In this document: one piece after another, positions 44,336 to 55,078 of the stretch
Layout: each line of letters starts with the position of its first letter
Numbering within the stretch: the first letter of the stretch is position 1
From: Vermamoeba vermiformis
Lineage: Eukaryota > Tubulinea > Echinamoebida
Length of the DNA: 64,000 nt
Direction of reading: 5' to 3'
NCBI GenBank assembly: GCA_045837725.1
Contig: JBEWZL010000202.1
Location: 124,001-188,000, forward strand
Translations under genes and position numbers: made by a program
Notes under the pieces: model-generated
Told to the model about the DNA's origin: nothing
What the model saw: only the letters and a program-made list of their open reading frames with translations
Databases searched by the model: none

Positions 44336-46097
44336 ATGGAGTACGAGACCACAAATGAACCGACCAGCGCGCCACAAAGCAATGAACCTAATCCTATAAT
44401 TACCATCAAATATATACTAGCTGCGGGCTATCTTTTGGTGCGTAATCTAAATCATAAAGCGGACATCCGAATTTTACGGACTTAAATTTCGCTTACAAAA
44501 TATTTAAAATATATTCTAATACACAAACTGACTATTTTACGTTAGGTATGCGTGCTTTCAGTAATTAGTTTCTTTTTAAGAGCGACCCTTAACAAAACAA
44601 GGGAAGGATTTGATTCGAACAGATTGATTTTCGTGCTTGTTTTTGTCTTCAGTGCAAGTAAGTCATTGATACAGAATTAATTATATTACGATGTTTCATT
44701 GGTTAGTCGTTTCGATGCGTATCAAAATCGGCAAGAGATCCGGATCAAAAAAATAACGGTCAAAAATCATCATAGCGGATTCTAACGCTTTAAAATCGAA
44801 ATATAGTATCTAAATATTATGTGCATATGGATTTTAATGACTCGCCACAATTCTAGAATATTCCACGCGATCTGTCGATTTGTTTATTTTTGCGTTCATG
44901 AACTAACGCTTCATTTTATAGTTCGCAGCGTCTATTCATTTATTCCTATTAAAATATGGACGGATATGTATAATAGCAATGATAGTGCTCGCCAGTTCTT
45001 TTTTGACGTACTTCCCGAGATCGTATTTCTTTCAATTTCAACTCTTTTGCTTTGTTTATGGTAAGAATACGCAAATATTAATATATATACATTTGTTAAT
45101 AAAATACTCTTAGGGCGCGAATTTATTTCAAGACGCAATCGAGCCAAGGCATGACACAACGAAAATTTTGGATCATGTTTGCTTCGTTGATTTCAGCCTT
45201 AATATTGACAGCCTTGGCTATTATAGTCTATATGTACGTAGAATATGTTCCTATTGCCAGAGAATCAGCTTATGAAGGTAAGATCCAAGATTGCTATGAT
45301 CTGATCCCGTTTCAATACTACGATCAAACCTTATTATACCTACCTTATGACAACTAGTCGAACGTGTTCAATATAATATATTTGCAAAGCCAGCGAAATT
45401 ACATTGCAAATGCTGGAACGATGAAATTTCGTACTCGCGTATCGGCACTTTCCATTTGTTAGCAACTTTGGAGGTTATTTTCAATATTAATATCAATGTT
45501 ATATATAGGCTTCTATTTGGGAGCTATGGCGGGACTATTGGCCCTCGGTGTGCTGATCTTCGGTATCAGTTTGATGAGCTCGTTCAGAAAGATGCGTGTC
45601 TTGTCCAAGAACTTGACTTCACGATTGAGACGAGTAAGTAGCACTAGTAGTACTTATCATAAAAGGAAACATAGCTTTTCCATATTTGGATCAGATCTGG
45701 AGAGATCATCGTTGACTAGTTCATATTTTTGTACATCCGGATCTGAATGTTCCGCTGCACTTATTTCAAGATCGTTGATTTTGGTACTGATTTGCTAATC
45801 ATTATTACATAGACTGTGGCGCTAGTGGTTACAGACGAAGTAACGAGCTGTCGTTGCAAGAGTTTGCAGTGATTTGGTTCTTCTATTTCTTCGTCACGGA
45901 AATATTCCCAACTTTGTTGATATTGTACATCTTCTTGACTTGGCCGTATAAGGTAGGAGATTCTCTAGTCTGCAGACTAGATAATCCTAAAACTTTTTGC
46001 AATGCTATTGATAGTTACATTTTCTAACTGTTATCACCAATAGCGACACGACCGAGAAATGCACCGACCTTTGATGAATGAGAGTGGATCTATGTAA
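44336..46097 (+). CDS. TOM1/THH1/GPR137-type 7TM protein
   Basis: The start MEYETTNEPTSAPQS is followed by helix 1 (IITIKYILAAGYLL), then VCVLSVISFFLRATLN and LIFVLVFVFSA. The family signature is FFFDVLPEIVFLSISTLLLC with LWGRIYFKTQ, comparable to DLPGLLFFSTYTLLVLFWAE of plant TOM1. FWIMFASLISALILTALAII, GFYLGAMAGLLALGVLIFG and the last helix IWFFYFFVTEIFPTLLILYI with WPYKRHD complete it. About eight exons, ending with MHRPLMNESGSM at 46097. TOM1/GPR137 proteins sit in vacuolar or lysosomal membranes, so the same is inferred here. The gene follows the F-box gene after 276 bases on the same strand. Confidence 0.78.
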
Positions 46098-46226
46098 AGA
46101 TCGAGAGCAAATAGAGAAATGAGACTCCTTGTATTCTAAATTTTGTATTTAGTAATTGTTAATAATAATTTATTACTCATCTCTTTGGAGCATTTTGCGC
46201 GTGGTCCTTAAAATTCACAACGTGTG

Positions 46227-46316
46227 GTTCGTCCGAACGAAGACTGTTGGAAACAAGGTCCGGCCTGCAGTCAATCCGTCGTCGAGCGACTATCATCGTT
46301 CTTGTAATAATAGACT
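46227..46316 (+). pseudogene. Relic of a TKL kinase C-terminus
   Basis: This short stretch strongly resembles the last 90 bases of the receptor kinase at 50945-51035. Shared are GAAGACTGTTGGAAACAAG, then TCCG, CGGCC, TCAAT, CGTCGTCGAGCGA and a final TAATAATA. In protein terms it matches EDCWKQDP..RP..SVVERL, with several changes and no open frame before it. It sits directly upstream of the intact receptor kinase, so it probably marks an older tandem copy that was lost. Confidence 0.7.
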
Positions 46317-46435
46317 TCAATATCGATCATATGCGCCGATTGATATTTGAACTTTTGGCTCAACTTCAGTGACACGTGTCTACTGGAGTTGTGCTCTCGA
46401 AAAGTGAGCTTCTGTCAGAATAACTTCGTTCATCG

Positions 46436-46456
46436 ATGCGTATACATGATACGCAT
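46436..46456. repeat. Inverted repeat ATGCGTAT/ATACGCAT
   Basis: Perfect 8-base arms around ACATG, 15 bases before the receptor kinase start codon at 46471. It could be a cruciform or a dimeric factor site in the leader. Confidence 0.5.
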
Positions 46457-46470
46457 TAATTTTTTAATCA

Positions 46471-49400
46471 ATGAATAGGCAGGGTAAGTTCGCAATTTTT
46501 TTTTGTTTATGTGACAAGATCAAAGTCTCATTATTTATTAACTTTAGACCAGCTATATTTATGGCTATTATCACTACTACTTGCGCACGGAGTATCAGGT
46601 AAATGATTTAAATTTAAAATTATTTAGGATAAAATCGGATTCCGGTAGCCACCGATAAACTGTGAACATAAACTGATAGTTTATAATAAATACTATTTTT
46701 ATTTTATTTTTTTACTAATTATTTATCCGAAGGATGTTATTATCCAATGCAGCTTCGCAATCCACGCTCAGGAGCGTCAATTGCAGCTCTAAATGACAAG
46801 ATATATTTTATTGGCTCAAATGTAGTTAGATACACGCATATTATTGACGTATTTGACACGACGTCCAACACTTGGTCCGAAAGATCCGTCATGCAACTTG
46901 ATCCGCCAAGAATTGGAGAAAGACCGCTTGGAATTGGCTCTAAATATCTTGTAATAGTCGGCGGAATATTTCCAGATCATGAACGGTACAAATTTGTCGA
47001 TATCACAGATATTACAACCAACGAGCAAACCTCGATCCCGTTTCCAAGCAGTTGGGATCCGTATGCTAATGCAGTAGTACTCGATATTTATATGCTACAG
47101 AAAGTAGTAGTATTCATACAAGCTGGAGCCCTGAGCGATAATGTCGTTCTTCTAATCGACCTCTCAACCAAATCCGCAACAGAGATCCTCTCTCCTGGCA
47201 TACGACGAGCTACGACAAATGGAACGCATTTATTTGCCTCAACGAGAATAGGGCCGCAAGTTCTTGACGTCGATCAGATGGCTTGGAGCGCCCTTCCTAA
47301 TTTTCCACTGACGTTGCCAAGCACTCATCAGAACAGTTGGATCTACCTTCGTGCAATCGACGCTATTGCACTAATACCGAGCCTTGGTCCCCTTACCTTC
47401 AAATTTTACGCACTGAACGGGACTGAAATTAGATCTTTACCAGGTAACATTATTTGATCGTTTTTTTATTAGGAGACTAACCAAATGATATGCAGGACGA
47501 AGATTCAGTCTTTTGACGTATACCGACTCGGAAATGTACCTTGCTGAATCAGGCTCATTGACAGTAGTCAGAGTTGAAGACTTTGAACAAATTCAGTACC
47601 TCTTGCCTCAAACGTTCTTCGAAACCGGAATTTTCAGTTTGGTCCACAACGGCGTTATTTATGCAACGTCTACACGCCACGATAGTATATTAACCATCAA
47701 CACCAACGTGCTCTTCACACGGGCTCAATTTAACGTGCCAGCAGACCGCATTCTTGTGACAGTTGGCGACACCATCATTGCCATCACGCAAAATATCTCC
47801 TGGTTCGATATGAACACGCAAAAATATCACACGTGGGACTGGCCCACCAGGCGCAGACTAAGGCCGATCCCAGTTGTTGGACAGTTCGTCGTTCTTGCGT
47901 CTGGAAATGACCTCATCACTGACGAACTATCGAATGCACTTGACATCTTTGACGCAACAACGCAAACATGGGCATCGTACACAATGCCTTATGCATTTCG
48001 TGCAGGAAGAGTTTATGGTACCGGCGACCACGCATTCTTTTTTGTCGGTCAAGATCAGCTTTATGTTCTCAACGTTAAGACGATAACCTGGCAAGAGTAT
48101 ACAATGGCGCAGCCATTCGCGTTTCATGTCCTTCACAACAAAGTGTTTTCGAGCTACGTGCTCCGGTTCGAGATTTTTGATTTGACGACAGGCAGTGCAA
48201 GAAGAACAAATCTGACGAATGTTATTGGCACCCCTATTGGATCAGATCTTTATTTTGGCATTGAAACGACAACTAATGCTGTTATCTTGTACGACGTTGT
48301 GGCTGATACCGAACGAAGAGACAGCCTCAGCGTTGCAAGAGCCAACTTCGCGCTGGAAGTGGTGCAAGAGAGATTCGTCATTGTTGCTGGTGGAACTCCG
48401 AGAAATCGTATTGACGTCTATGACATTCTGACGTCAACGTGGAAGAACACGCAGTTGTCAGAGTACGCCAGGAACAACGAGATTTTGATGACAGTTGTCA
48501 ATGATGTCGTCATTTTTGCGAGACACAGACGGATCGAGCAGCTTAATCCTGCCACCATGGAGCTCTCAGAGATCGTTCTCGAAGTAGATGATATAACCAA
48601 AGTAGAAACAAGAGGCAGCAAAGTGATCTTCATCAGCGACAGGTCCCTAACAATCTACGAGACTTCAACGAGCGAGTACTTCACTGCACGATTTGACACT
48701 TTCATTGTCAATAACCCGCTCGAAAACTTTGTCTTTGCGTCATCAGGCAACAAGATCGAGTTCAGACCAATCACAACGATGACAGGTGTCATGAACAGTG
48801 TGTCACTCTTCGAAGGAGACTCAACCACCTTCTCAACGAGCGCTCAAGGACCCTTTGCAACTGTAAGATGGTCGCATAATGACGAAGAGATGGCCAATAT
48901 GAACGGCAGATTTGCACTTCTGTTGAGCAACGTGGAGCAGTCTAATAGCGGCACTTATCGCATTGAAGTTCGAGACATGTGTAACCAACGAATGCAACAA
49001 CAAGCACAACTCACTGTTCACGGAAGGCCTTTGTTTGTCGAGCCTCTTCAGGACACGATTAATCTTTGTGACGAACCTGCGGTGATCGAAACGCACGTGA
49101 CAGGCAAGAACGTGACACTCGAATGGCGAATCAACGATGAAATTCAACCATCATTTTTGAGTGAAAATATCACAATAGCGCCAAGTACGCTTCACTGTGA
49201 CACAACGTACTCACTTTGCTTGACTGCAACGAATCCATCAGGACCAAACACAACATGTGCATCACTCAAACTTGTCAAAGTCGACTCTCTGTTTGCAGGT
49301 CCACGACCGCTATCAAATCAACCACAATGGTTCACAGACACGCAAGTTGATCTCGAAGTGATTATATTGGACTCGGATTGCACAAGTCACACGTGGCTCA

Positions 49401-51029
49401 TGGACAACCAAACCGTCAGTCAGCACGCGTCATTACACAGCACTCATCGTGTGAATGTGTCACTTCTGGTTAAACACAGAGAGTTCACAGTCGTTGCTCG
49501 ATGCGGCAACAGTGAGGTTCGATCTCGAGCCTTCATTTTCACGAACGTGTCATCGCTCAAAGTTGGCGAGGTGGTCGCAATAGTTATCATTCCAATTTTG
49601 ATCACGGTGGCGGCGGTCGTAACAGCAATCTTCGTCCGTCGAAGATTCGTGAAGAGTCAAAGCCATGAAGTGGAGCTGCAAACACTTCTTACTCAAGCCA
49701 AGTCCGACTCACTGCGAAGAGATGGAGTGTCAGTCATTCCAGCAACAAAATGGGAATGGACTCCGAGCGACGATTTCACTTACCGACCCGTTGATGCACT
49801 TCCTTTCAAAATCGACTTGTCAATGATTCAAATGAAGACTGAACCAATGAGAATTGATGTGTGGATGCAAAATGAAATGATTTTCTCACTCGGATCAAAG
49901 GACAAGAACTTGGGTACAAAAGAACGACTTCTTGACGGCCTTCACGTTGACATTTACAGTCCTCAATCACCAAAGTACGAGATTAGAGTCGATCCATCAT
50001 CATTTGTGATCAAAGAAGGCAAGTCAGTCCACGTGACAGTTTCGTCGATGATGCGAATGACAGCCAAATGCAAGATCAGTCTCGTGCTTGTGATTGACCA
50101 GCAGAAGATCTATTCGGCAATAGAGTACAAGATTGAAAGTGTCATGTCAACGTGGATCGATCTTGATGAGATTCAACAAACAGGCGAGTATCTCGGAGGT
50201 GGAGGGTAAGTGTCAAAATAACTGATGACACATGACACGTGTCAAAATACTGACATGATTTATTCGTTCTAGATTTGGTTCAGTTGTTAGAGGAGTGTAT
50301 CGAGGTCAACAAGTCGCGGTCAAACGGTTGTTGAGTCAATATCTGACACCTGAGATGAAGACCGAGTTTGAACGTGAAGTGACCCTCATGAAGGACTTGA
50401 GACACCCGAACATTGTATCGTTCATTGGTGCCTCTAATGTTACTGACAACTTGGCATTGGTCATCGAATACGCACCTCTTGGAAGTCTCTCAAGTGTCAT
50501 GCAAAAGATGAAACTCTCAACTTCGATGAAACTCACAATGCTCTACGAGACAGCGAAGGCGATTCAGTTCTTGCACATGAACAGTGTCATTCATCGCGAC
50601 ATCAAACCACAAAACATCTTGGTGTTCTCACTCGAACCAAAGTCACCAGTGCACATCAAACTCACTGACTTTGGCACGTCAAGATTCATCTCGGACGATA
50701 AAATGACAGTCACCAAGAACGTCGGAACAATCAGCTACATGGCACCAGAGGCACTTGGACGCAATCCACGCATTGACAAGAGTGCAGATGTTTACAGTTT
50801 TGCGATTCTGATGTGGGAAGTGATGTTCGAACAACAACCATTCAGCGAATTTCAATGGGACTCAGCGATCGAACAACACGTCAAGGAAGGGAAAAGACTG
50901 CCGTTAGACACAAACACGAGTATTAATTCGTCACTAGTCAGGCTGATTGAAGACTGTTGGAAACAAGATCCGTCTTCTCGGCCACAGATCAATTCAGTCG
51001 TCGAGCGATTGTCTTCGTTATTGCAATAA
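46471..51029 (+). CDS. Receptor TKL kinase with beta-propeller and Ig-like ectodomain
   Basis: Exons 46471-46486, a signal-peptide exon (about 46549-46599, DQLYLWLLSLLLAHGVSG), about 46735-47443, 47496-50205 and 50273-51029. The ectodomain begins with about 12 Kelch/galactose-oxidase-like strand repeats (GASIAALNDKIYFIGSNVVR, IDVFDTTSNTWSERSV, LEVVQERFVIVAGG). Ig-like domains follow (SVSLFEGDSTTFS, VRWSHNDEE, NSGTYRIEVRD). One membrane helix (EVVAIVIIPILITVAAVVTA) and a juxtamembrane beta domain precede the kinase: GGGGFGSVVRGVYRGQQVAV KR, HRDIKPQN, DFGTSRF, MAPEALGR, RPQIN. All catalytic residues are present, so it is probably an active cell-surface Ser/Thr (or dual) kinase sensing an extracellular ligand. 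The short intron at 50206-50272 splits the glycine-rich loop. Confidence 0.9.
50233..50244. promoter_or_regulatory. Palindrome TGACACGTGTCA in kinase intron
   Basis: A perfect 12-base inverted repeat inside the last intron of the receptor kinase, with the same core as the site at 5044-5057. Confidence 0.35.
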
Positions 51030-51109
51030 TAAATCACTATTAGCGCGTAAATTAGCTCCAGATTGAAAAAACTAACGCGTTTTAGGTGTTTTGGATCGAA
51101 CAGAAAAGT

Positions 51110-51622
51110 TTAGTTTGCCAGAGGAGACTGATAGAATACATTATATATCATATATATTAATATAGGACCATCGACTATTGCCAATGAGGCTAATGAAGCT
51201 GGAATTATGACTGTCAAGTTAGATTTGACAAGAGATGCGGTCCAGAGGATATGAAGCGGAATAGCACTGAGAGCAAGACTATGAAATGCTAATAAGGTCC
51301 ATACTAAAGGTAAAATAATTACTATCTATCTATCTAAGGCATTGAAGGCCTAATAATTAATTCATAATATTTTGAAATATTTTTCACGGGCTTACTTACT
51401 GTGCTGCGGCGCTATAAAATACATTAACAAGACTTTAATTATGCCAAAAATAGCAGTAAATTTAATGAGCGTGTTTTGGCTAATCTGGGATACTCCGCCC
51501 TTCAACTTATTGACTCGATCTGTCGTGTAAATGAACAATACTGCCGAAAGTATTGCAATGGGGTCTGCTAATATAGCGGCAGGCGTTCCTACGGATACGA
51601 GCAGCCAATACAGGAAGCCCAT
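51110..51622 (-). CDS. Small four-helix membrane protein
   Basis: Two exons (51622 to about 51408, then about 51308-51110) give about 140 residues. The ATG at 51622 opens with a hydrophobic helix (MGFLYWLLVSVGTPAAILA). Then follow PIAILSAVLFIYTTDRVNK, LIKFTAIFGIIKVLLMYFIA, LLAFHSLALSAIPLHILWTA and VIIPASLASLAIVDGPILIY, making four or five membrane helices. The family was not recognised. It ends 80 bases after the receptor kinase, on the opposite strand. Confidence 0.75.
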
Positions 51623-51913
51623 TGCGATCTCTTCGAACAACAAAAATAAACAAAAATGATCGTTCGCAAGACATGAAACGCTCAGTAACTGAGCATGAAT
51701 ATTGATGATACTATTTCTTCTTTCTTAATTGGTTCTAAACAACCTTCTTTCTTATTTGTACGGATCCTGTAGTCTAATTTCGGATCATCAGAAAATAATC
51801 GGTAAATTCTGCTAATAGCGCCAAAGTAACTACATAAAAATGCAAAATGCAATCAAGTAATTATTCCGAGTCTATTCTAAATAACGACAATAAGCAACAA
51901 ATCGAATCTAAAA

Positions 51914-52470
51914 ATGGCCGAAGCTAAGATCACCCTTGCTCACAAGAAGAACTTGCGAGACTTCGAAGCTAAGCGTGTAGAGTACCTCAACAAGATTAAG
52001 GAACTCACTGGCATCGAGTTTGAGTTCTCTGCTGAGCCCTCTTTGGACGACTACTTGATGGCTTTGATCAACGAGAGCGAATTCCACCACGAAGTTGGTG
52101 AAGGCTTGTATGGCGACAATGGATACCTCCACCACGTTTTGAAGTTGTAAGCAATTCAATCGATATGAAACGGGACCAAATCTCGCAGAATTTTTGACCG
52201 ATCTACGGATTTAGTCGCCCCACAAAGAATTATTTCGATTAAAATACTAACCGAGTTATAATATATAGTTTCGAGAAGCAATGGAGCGATGAGCTCGTTC
52301 GTGAAGCCTTGCAGGAAGCCACCAAGAACAAGAAGATCTTCATTCGCAGCCTCCGCGTCGAAAATGACGTGGCCTTTGAGAACGGCAATATGTACCTCAA
52401 TATTCCCGCCTTCAAATTCAACATGTACAAGCACTACGTGTCAGACTTCGATCCCTCGAATGTTCTGTAA
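51914..52470 (+). CDS. Small soluble protein, unrecognised
   Basis: Two exons (51914-52146, 52269-52470) join at KLKF/FEKQW to about 144 residues. The N-terminal half is helical and charged (ITLAHKKNLRDFEAKRVEYL), the middle is acidic (FSAEPSLDDYLMALINESEF), and the end is mixed alpha/beta (KKIFIRSLRVENDVAFENG, NMYLNIPAFKFNMYKHYVSD). There is no signal, membrane helix or known motif. The codon use, with many GAG, AAG and CTC codons, suggests a well-expressed gene. Confidence 0.8.
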
Positions 52471-52982
52471 AGTCGACGTCACGAACGGTACGTTCAAGCC
52501 TGCCACCCATTGTACATTGCATCATAAAACCCTAATTTATTTACTACACTAAAGTTGTCCATTCAATTTTTCGCAGTCTGACTGACAAGGTGTGAATCGT
52601 ACTTGGTACTAGTACGCCCATCGAAATTTGCAGCGGAGTTCTCTCGACTATACCACCTCATTGTGCTGTTATCTCCTTTTAAGTCAATGAGCAATCATTT
52701 CTATGTGCTCGACTTCGATAACGGAGCCAAGTTAGCACAGAGTGGTTCCGAAATTTTTCCGCTGGTACGTCGTTTTGCTTTATCAATTCGGCCATCTTCA
52801 ACCATTCCGCCGATTGTTACTGAACATTTTCGCTCGCTTCTGCTACAATAAGAAAACCCGAATTCCACATCTTTGCTGCGCGGAGATCCGTCGCGATTGG
52901 ATCGACCGTTAACCCAACACAAGATCCGCCGACTACGTACAAAGAAACAACTACGAATAGCTTCGGCACAATCTTAGATCGT
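52471..52982. other. Intergenic region with a possible small gene
   Basis: A short open frame at 52687-52764 (MSNHFYVLDFDNGAKLAQSG) ends at a GTACG donor. A CAATAAG acceptor near 52852 allows a second exon of about 20 codons. The composition is plausible but nothing else supports a gene. Confidence 0.2.
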
Positions 52983-54672
52983 TTATTGATCAGCGTAATA
53001 TTTTATCAGTTTCCAAAAGAGTCTATCAAATTCTGTCAGAATCCCTGGATGTCGGATCCATTTAAATATTACAGCCCAGATGTCGAGCGGCAACAAGGCC
53101 TCGAACTGATTCGGCCGCATAGCTATTATATTTACAATTAATATGGCGTTTCTAAGCACGCGTGATCGTTCAGCTTTGTTGTTCTCGAGCAGATCGTGAA
53201 CTTCGATCGAAACTTTTTCGTTCTGAAATGTCATTTCGCAGAGTGACTTATTGACGCTGAGCACATCGAGCAAGATTTCATTGAGATTTCCCATTGGGAG
53301 ATTGAAATCTGAAAAGCCTGTCCAACACGGGCCCATGTTAAGTTCTGTCAACGTGTCATTATTTTTCAGATCCAGCATTTGCACGTAAGCGCCGTATTGT
53401 TCCGACTTTGGCACATCAAATGTCAATTTTTGCAGGTTATATCCGGGCATTAATAAGGGGGAAATTTTGAGCACATCTCGTTGCGTCAGTTGGTAGCCTT
53501 TCAAATTTAACGCTCGAAGTGCATAATTCTCTTTCAACATTCCAAGAACTGGCTGAAAATTGACAATTTTCTTCCTATTAGTCTTTATACTTAATTTCTT
53601 CAATGTCTTGTTGATCTTCGTTATCATCGGGATCAGACTGTCATACAGATCTTCCAAGACTAACGACTCTAGCGCTGAATTAGCCTCTAAGCCTTCTTGT
53701 ATGAAGCTCCAATTAGGATTACAGTCAATTAATAATAATTCTCGTAAATTCTTGCTGGTTTTCAGGAGATCTGACACCAACGAACTTTCGGGATCCGTCA
53801 AGCTGAATTTATCCAGTTTAAGCGATGTAATATTGTTCATTGATATTATAGCTGGTCTAATTATATCTTGTTTATACGGTGGTAATCGTTGAATTGCTGT
53901 CAACTCTAGATGCGTCAAAAATTTGGATCCGCTCAAAATTTTCTCTAAACTGTCAATATGTGATTGGTTGAAAGGAATGCCTTGTAATAACAGCTTGATT
54001 ATAGTACTGTTTTCTAGTCCTTCGCTTAATATTTGAAATCCAGGGTCGAGATAACTTTCGAGATCTCGATTGTTCCAAACGATTGTAAATTTCTTTAATG
54101 TTGAATTTGTTCTTAGAATTTCTGATAATATTTTTGCAGTATCATTCTTCAATAATTGATGGACTATAGTGATCTTCTTGATAGTCTTGTTAATTTGCAT
54201 CATCGATCTGAAAAGATCTAGATCTCGTTCACTCATCTCGCAATAAAATTCTATCGATGTGATATTCTTATTATCTTTCAATGCGTGCATTAAATTTTCG
54301 ATGTAATTTCCGCGTCGTGCAGCTTGGTTCAGTGAAATAAAGTTGCGATTGTAATGGAAGAAACGGAACGGAGCATTTTTCTCTCGTGCAGCCCACAGCT
54401 GGTTCTCGTTCGATACATTTATGACCTAAGAATAGGAAATAATATTAAAAATGGATGAAGAAAGCTGTGCAAAAAATTTATGGCGGATCCAATAATTGCA
54501 GTAAATTTTTTCGACTCCAAAAATTCTGAAAATATCGTCTGTGATGATAAATTATTATTATATATGACCAAATAATTTTTAAAATTAAAAGTAGATTATT
54601 GTAATTAATGCAGGTCCGACTTACATCGGATGGCGGTTTCTTCTCCTCTTCTACTCCGAATAATTCTTCCAT
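52983..54672 (-). CDS. Large LRR-like repeat protein
   Basis: Exon 1 (54672 to about 54625) encodes MEELFGVEEEKKPPSD. Exon 2 (about 54426-52983) continues VINVSNENQLWAAREK and gives about 497 residues in total. Some ten irregular, RNase-inhibitor-like repeats of 25-30 residues run through it (NKTIKKITIVHQLL, NSTLKKFTIVWN, NSALESLVLEDLYD, NYALRALNLKGYQLT, NDTLTELNMGPCW). A helical end contains LLPLDIWAVIFKWIRH. That last segment resembles an F-box-like helix placed at the C-terminus, which is unusual. Its 5' end has been copied to 59246-59528 by a local duplication. Confidence 0.82.
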
Positions 54673-54806
54673 AGTAGTCTGATGTCATTAAATAACGAAG
54701 GTATTACGTCTTTGTTGGTTTCAGCTTCTGTGCGCCGTACAAAACGCGTTATCTGAAACCTGTGCATTTTTGTTGCTTATCTCGCGCGACCAAAACAAAA
54801 GAAATA

Positions 54807-54941
54807 AAACTGATAAGAGAGAAATGCGCGTGACGATTGCTTTAGGGTGTAATTACTCAAAGACGAAGTCTGGGTAGCCTCGGACTTGAGTATGAAGCCA
54901 ATGATGACTAGAGCCACAAAAATAAAATGATTTGTGGTCAT
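54807..54941 (-). CDS. Possible orphan signal-peptide frame
   Basis: An open frame starting MTTNHFIFVALVIIGFILKS resembles the subtilase signal peptides at 57500 and 62416 (MTTKHNIFVAIALVGLILQA). It then runs on without protease similarity. A paralogous frame at 59838 (MTTNHFIFVALGIVGFI) has a different continuation. It is perhaps the remnant first exon of a lost family member, or a small secreted peptide. Confidence 0.3.
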
Positions 54942-55078
54942 TTTGAAGTATTTTAATGATGAAATAAGATACGACTTAAATTTTTCTGTTGTTGCTGTTT
55001 GGCCGTTAATACGAACTTTAATTGAAGCACGTGCGCAACGAATTAAGCAAATTGCAACAATTGATTTATCTTAAGAAC

